7,944 bases of DNA from Candidatus Eisenbergiella stercorigallinarum (lineage in GTDB: Bacteria; Bacillota; Clostridia; Lachnospirales; Lachnospiraceae), in the NCBI GenBank assembly GCA_019120525.1, contig DWUW01000375.1, positions 1 through 7,944 of the forward strand, read 5' to 3'. The position numbers and the translations under genes are program-made. This document shows positions 5,514 through 7,944 of this stretch, piece after piece (positions within the stretch are counted from its first letter, which is position 1; every line of letters starts with the position of its first letter). The notes beneath the pieces are model-generated. The model saw only the letters and a list, made by a program, of their open reading frames with translations, did no database searches and was not told where the DNA came from.

Positions 5514-6041
5514 TTGAACAGAAAGCTGACGGATTATGAACTGTTTATGATTGTTTTGGGAATCTTCGCCTTCGGAAGATGGATGCGGGAGAGAAGCGCC
5601 ATGGAAATCCTGTTTCTGTGCGGCTTCTATCTGCTGCTTTTTGCGGCAGGGCGGATGGATCAGAGGGAGGGGAGGATTCCGGACCGGTATCTGTGGCTTG
5701 CGCTCCTGCTCGGCCTGCTGAGCCTGCCATTTTTCCCGGAAATCCCTTTATTCGCAAGGATCGTGGGAGGGCTTTCGGTCAGCGTGCCGCTTTTTGGGTG
5801 CTGTCTGATCCGGCGTGGGGCGTTTGGCGGAGGAGATATCAAGCTGATGGCGGGGTGCGGGTTTTTCCTGGGAACGGAGACGGTTCTCTGCGGTTTTGCG
5901 TGGGCTGTTTTCGCGGGAGCCGCCTTTGGGATAGGGGGACTTTTGACGGGGAGGGCGGGAAGGAAAGACCGGTTTCCTTTCGGGCCTTTTCTCTGCGCGG
6001 GAATGGCGCTGGCACTGGCGCAGAGGTTCCCGCGGATGTAA
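5514..6041 (+). CDS. A24-family prepilin peptidase, peptidase domain only
   Basis: A 175-residue polytopic membrane aspartic protease of the type IV prepilin peptidase (A24) family, which removes the leader peptide of prepilins and related exported pseudopilins at the membrane's inner face. The two catalytic aspartates are present: D49 in AGRMDQREGRIPD and D108 in FGGGDIKLM, the GxGD signature. FPFGPFLCAG (154-163) is the conserved end motif. Hydrophobic segments occur at about 9-20, 30-45, 57-75, 79-98, 111-142 (probably two) and 157-169. The cytosolic N-methyltransferase domain of classical PilD-type enzymes is absent, as in the short CpaA/TadV-like forms. I chose the TTG start at 5514 because AGGAAGGGG (about 5500-5508) lies at ideal spacing. 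An upstream in-frame TTG at 5481 lacks room for a ribosome site. No pilin, ATPase or Tad genes are in the window, so its substrates are elsewhere. Confidence 0.88.
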   Translation: MNRKLTDYELFMIVLGIFAFGRWMRERSAMEILFLCGFYLLLFAAGRMDQREGRIPDRYLWLALLLGLLSLPFFPEIPLFARIVGGLSVSVPLFGCCLIRRGAFGGGDIKLMAGCGFFLGTETVLCGFAWAVFAGAAFGIGGLLTGRAGRKDRFPFGPFLCAGMALALAQRFPRM

Positions 6042-6063
6042 GGGAAGGATTCCTTTTTCCATA

Positions 6064-6078
6064 TTTTTATGGTAGGAT
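6064..6078 (+). promoter_or_regulatory. Candidate distal promoter upstream of purL
   Basis: TTTTTATGGTAGGAT contains a TGG extended -10 plus TAGGAT (6073-6078). A weak TTCCTT lies at the -35 position (6050-6055, 17-base spacer). It would give an RNA starting near 6085, running into purL through the stronger promoter at 6116-6143. It resembles the vanZ and HAD-operon promoters. Confidence 0.4.
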
Positions 6079-6115
6079 AGAAGAAAAGAAAATATGGCTG
6101 TCTGTGGCAACGGGA

Positions 6116-6143
6116 TTGAAAAAGCCGTATTTTTCTGTATAAT
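6116..6143 (+). promoter_or_regulatory. Main promoter of purL
   Basis: TTGAAA (-35, 6116-6121), a 16-base spacer and a perfect TATAAT (-10, 6138-6143). The start site would be near 6150, leaving an ~87-base leader before the purL ATG. I see no purine riboswitch core or PurR-box-like motif (CCGAAC type) in the promoter or leader, only short GC-rich self-complementarity around 6175-6192. Confidence 0.75.
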
Positions 6144-6236
6144 GGATACCTGGAACGGCCGCAAAAGCAGGGCGGGGCGGAATGCGCCGCGAAGCGTGCC
6201 TTTCCTTCATACCAGATAACAAACGGAGGAGCATCG

Positions 6237-7944
6237 ATGGGAAACGTAAGGCGTATCTATGTGGAGAAAAAGGCTCCCTTTGCGGTAAAGGCGAAGGAGC
6301 TGAAGGGCGATCTGAAGAATTACCTGAATCTGAAAACGATCGAGGATGTCCGGATCTTCATCCGCTATGATGTGGAGCGCATCAGCGACGAGGTATTTGA
6401 ACGGGCGTGCAGGACGGTCTTTTCAGAGCCGCCGGTGGACGAGCTGTACCGGGAGGAGATCGAGATTCCAGAAAACGCGCGTGTGTTTTCCGTGGAATAT
6501 CTGCCGGGGCAGTTTGACCAGAGGGCGGATTCCGCGGTGCAGTGCGTGAAATTTTTAAATGAGGAAGAGGATCCCATCATCCGCACGGCGACCACCTATC
6601 TGATCACGGGAAGCCTCACCGATGAGGAATTTGCGCAGATCAAAGCCTACTGCATCAACCCGGTGGATTCCAGGGAAACGGGCATGGTGAAGCCGGATAC
6701 GCTGGAAACCGTTTATGAGGAGCCTGCGGACGTGAAGGTGCTGGACGGTTTTGCACACCTTTCGGAGGCGGAGCTGAAGGCGCTGTACGATTCCCTGGGA
6801 CTGGCGATGACCTTCCGGGATTTTCGGCACATCCAGAATTATTTTGCGGGCGAAGAGCACAGGGATCCGACCATGACGGAGATCCGTGTGCTGGATACCT
6901 ACTGGTCCGACCACTGCCGCCATACCACCTTCTCCACGGAGCTGAAGAACGTGGCGTTTGAGGACGGCTATTACAGCGAGCCCATTAAGAGGGCCTATCA
7001 GAGCTATCTGGATACGAGAGAGGAGCTGTTCGCGGGAAGAAAGGACAAGTTTGTCTGCCTGATGGATCTGGCGCTTGCGGGCATGCGTAAGCTGAAGAAG
7101 GAAGGAAAGCTTGCGGACATGGAGGAATCCGAGGAGATCAACGCCTGCTCCGTCATCGTTCCGGTGGAGATGGATTACGGGAACGGCCCGGAGACGGAGG
7201 AGTGGCTGGTGTTCTTCAAGAATGAGACCCACAACCATCCTACGGAGATCGAGCCCTTCGGCGGCGCGGCCACCTGTCTGGGCGGCGCGATCCGCGACCC
7301 CCTTTCCGGGCGCGGCTATGTGTATCAGGCCATGCGCGTGACGGGCGCGGCGGATCCCACGGTTCCGGTGGCCGAGACCCTGAAGGGAAAGCTTCCCCAG
7401 AAAAAGCTGGTGCGCGGCGCGGCAAACGGCTATTCCTCCTATGGAAACCAGATCGGCCTTGCTACGGGCTACGTGAAGGAAATCTATCATCCCGACTATG
7501 TGGCAAAGCGCATGGAGATCGGCGCGGTGATGGGAGCGGCTCCCCGCAAGAACGTGGTGCGCGCTACCTCGGATCCGGGCGATATCATCATTCTGCTGGG
7601 CGGACGGACCGGAAGGGACGGCTGCGGCGGCGCGACCGGCTCCTCCAAGGTGCATACCGAGGCGAGTATCGAGACCTGCGGCGCGGAGGTACAGAAGGGA
7701 AATGCGCCCACGGAAAGAAAGATCCAGAGGCTGTTCCGCCGCGCGGAGGTGAGCCGGCTGATCAAGAAGTGCAACGACTTCGGCGCTGGCGGCGTATCCG
7801 TTGCCATTGGCGAGCTGGCGGATGGCCTGCGGGTGGATCTGGATAAGGTGCCCAAAAAGTACGCGGGCCTGGACGGCACGGAGCTTGCCATCTCCGAATC
7901 CCAGGAGAGAATGGCCGTGGTGGTGGACCCGAAGGATGTGGACG
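6237..7944 (+). CDS. purL: Phosphoribosylformylglycinamidine synthase, N-terminal 569 residues (3' end outside window)
   Basis: The N-terminal part of single-chain FGAM synthase, step four of de novo purine synthesis: FGAR + ATP + glutamine gives FGAM + ADP + Pi + glutamate, in the cytosol. The order fits the large form (about 1,250 residues; some 45% is visible). A PurS-like N-terminal domain (about 1-150) contains EYLPGQFDQRADSAVQC (87-103). A linker with LSEAELKALYDSLGL follows. The first AIRS-type domain has DTYWSDHCRHTTF (220-232), KNETHNHPTEIEPFGG (from 328), RGAANGYSSYGNQIG (393-407) and RDGCGGATGSSK (460-471). Then come NAPTERKIQRLFRRAE and NDFGAGGVSVAIGELADG. The PGQFDQRADSA style and sequence around DHCRH suggest the clade found in Clostridia and Bacteroidetes. 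ATG 6237 has GGAGGA (6225-6230) at 6 bases. The glutaminase domain should lie to the right of the window. Confidence 0.96.
   Translation, partial: MGNVRRIYVEKKAPFAVKAKELKGDLKNYLNLKTIEDVRIFIRYDVERISDEVFERACRTVFSEPPVDELYREEIEIPENARVFSVEYLPGQFDQRADSAVQCVKFLNEEEDPIIRTATTYLITGSLTDEEFAQIKAYCINPVDSRETGMVKPDTLETVYEEPADVKVLDGFAHLSEAELKALYDSLGLAMTFRDFRHIQNYFAGEEHRDPTMTEIRVLDTYWSDHCRHTTFSTELKNVAFEDGYYSEPIKRAYQSYLDTREELFAGRKDKFVCLMDLALAGMRKLKKEGKLADMEESEEINACSVIVPVEMDYGNGPETEEWLVFFKNETHNHPTEIEPFGGAATCLGGAIRDPLSGRGYVYQAMRVTGAADPTVPVAETLKGKLPQKKLVRGAANGYSSYGNQIGLATGYVKEIYHPDYVAKRMEIGAVMGAAPRKNVVRATSDPGDIIILLGGRTGRDGCGGATGSSKVHTEASIETCGAEVQKGNAPTERKIQRLFRRAEVSRLIKKCNDFGAGGVSVAIGELADGLRVDLDKVPKKYAGLDGTELAISESQERMAVVVDPKDVD

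Noticed and set aside
6041..6060. Possible terminator after the prepilin peptidase (AAGG-ATT-CCTTTTT)
   Set aside because: The stem is only about four strong base pairs with a three-base loop. That is too weak to call, despite the T run.
6555..7655. 366-codon open frame on the minus strand opposite purL
   Set aside because: The same shadow effect. The plus strand carries continuous, highly conserved PurL motifs over the whole interval.

Overview
The window looks like a moderately GC-rich, low-complexity-free chromosomal stretch from an anaerobic Firmicute, most likely a Clostridia / Lachnospiraceae-type gut bacterium. The reasons are family-level: a rubredoxin, a single-chain clade-II-type PurL, a Cof-type HAD phosphatase, a GH42 beta-galactosidase, a VanZ-family protein, purine-rich Shine-Dalgarno sequences, a tRNA without an encoded CCA end, and sigma-A-like promoters. 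No species can be named from sequence reading alone.

Layout from left to right. The 3' end of a rubredoxin gene (1-120) is closed by a strong rho-independent terminator (158-204). A GH25 lysozyme with an internally duplicated SPOR-like C-terminal region follows (318-1193). A 559-base stretch without protein genes (1194-1752) holds a tRNA-Trp on the minus strand with its own promoter, an A/T-tract palindrome behind that promoter, a terminator shared with the convergent lysozyme gene, a separate perfect hairpin, and a weak promoter for the next operon. That operon is a Cof-type HAD phosphatase (1753-2610) whose stop overlaps the start of a cytosolic GH42 beta-galactosidase (2607-4649). Convergent to it is a VanZ-family membrane protein (4719-5315, minus), with a terminator and a promoter that help fix its start. 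Divergent from vanZ is a short A24 prepilin peptidase starting at TTG (5514-6041). Last comes the 5' part of purL (6237 to the window edge), preceded by up to two promoters.

How the genes work together: the only clear functional unit is the translationally coupled HAD-GH42 pair, which fits intracellular breakdown of an imported galactoside plus hydrolysis of a phosphorylated metabolite. The other genes appear to be separate housekeeping or envelope transcription units (purine synthesis, translation, cell-wall hydrolysis, protein export, glycopeptide-type envelope function). I see no insertion sequence, integrase, CRISPR array, or cluster resembling a defence or biosynthetic system. The most unusual items are the leaderless lysozyme with its duplicated C-terminal motif, the orphan prepilin peptidase, the unexplained 10-bp hairpin at 1550-1574, and a shared extended -10-like promoter motif in front of several genes.
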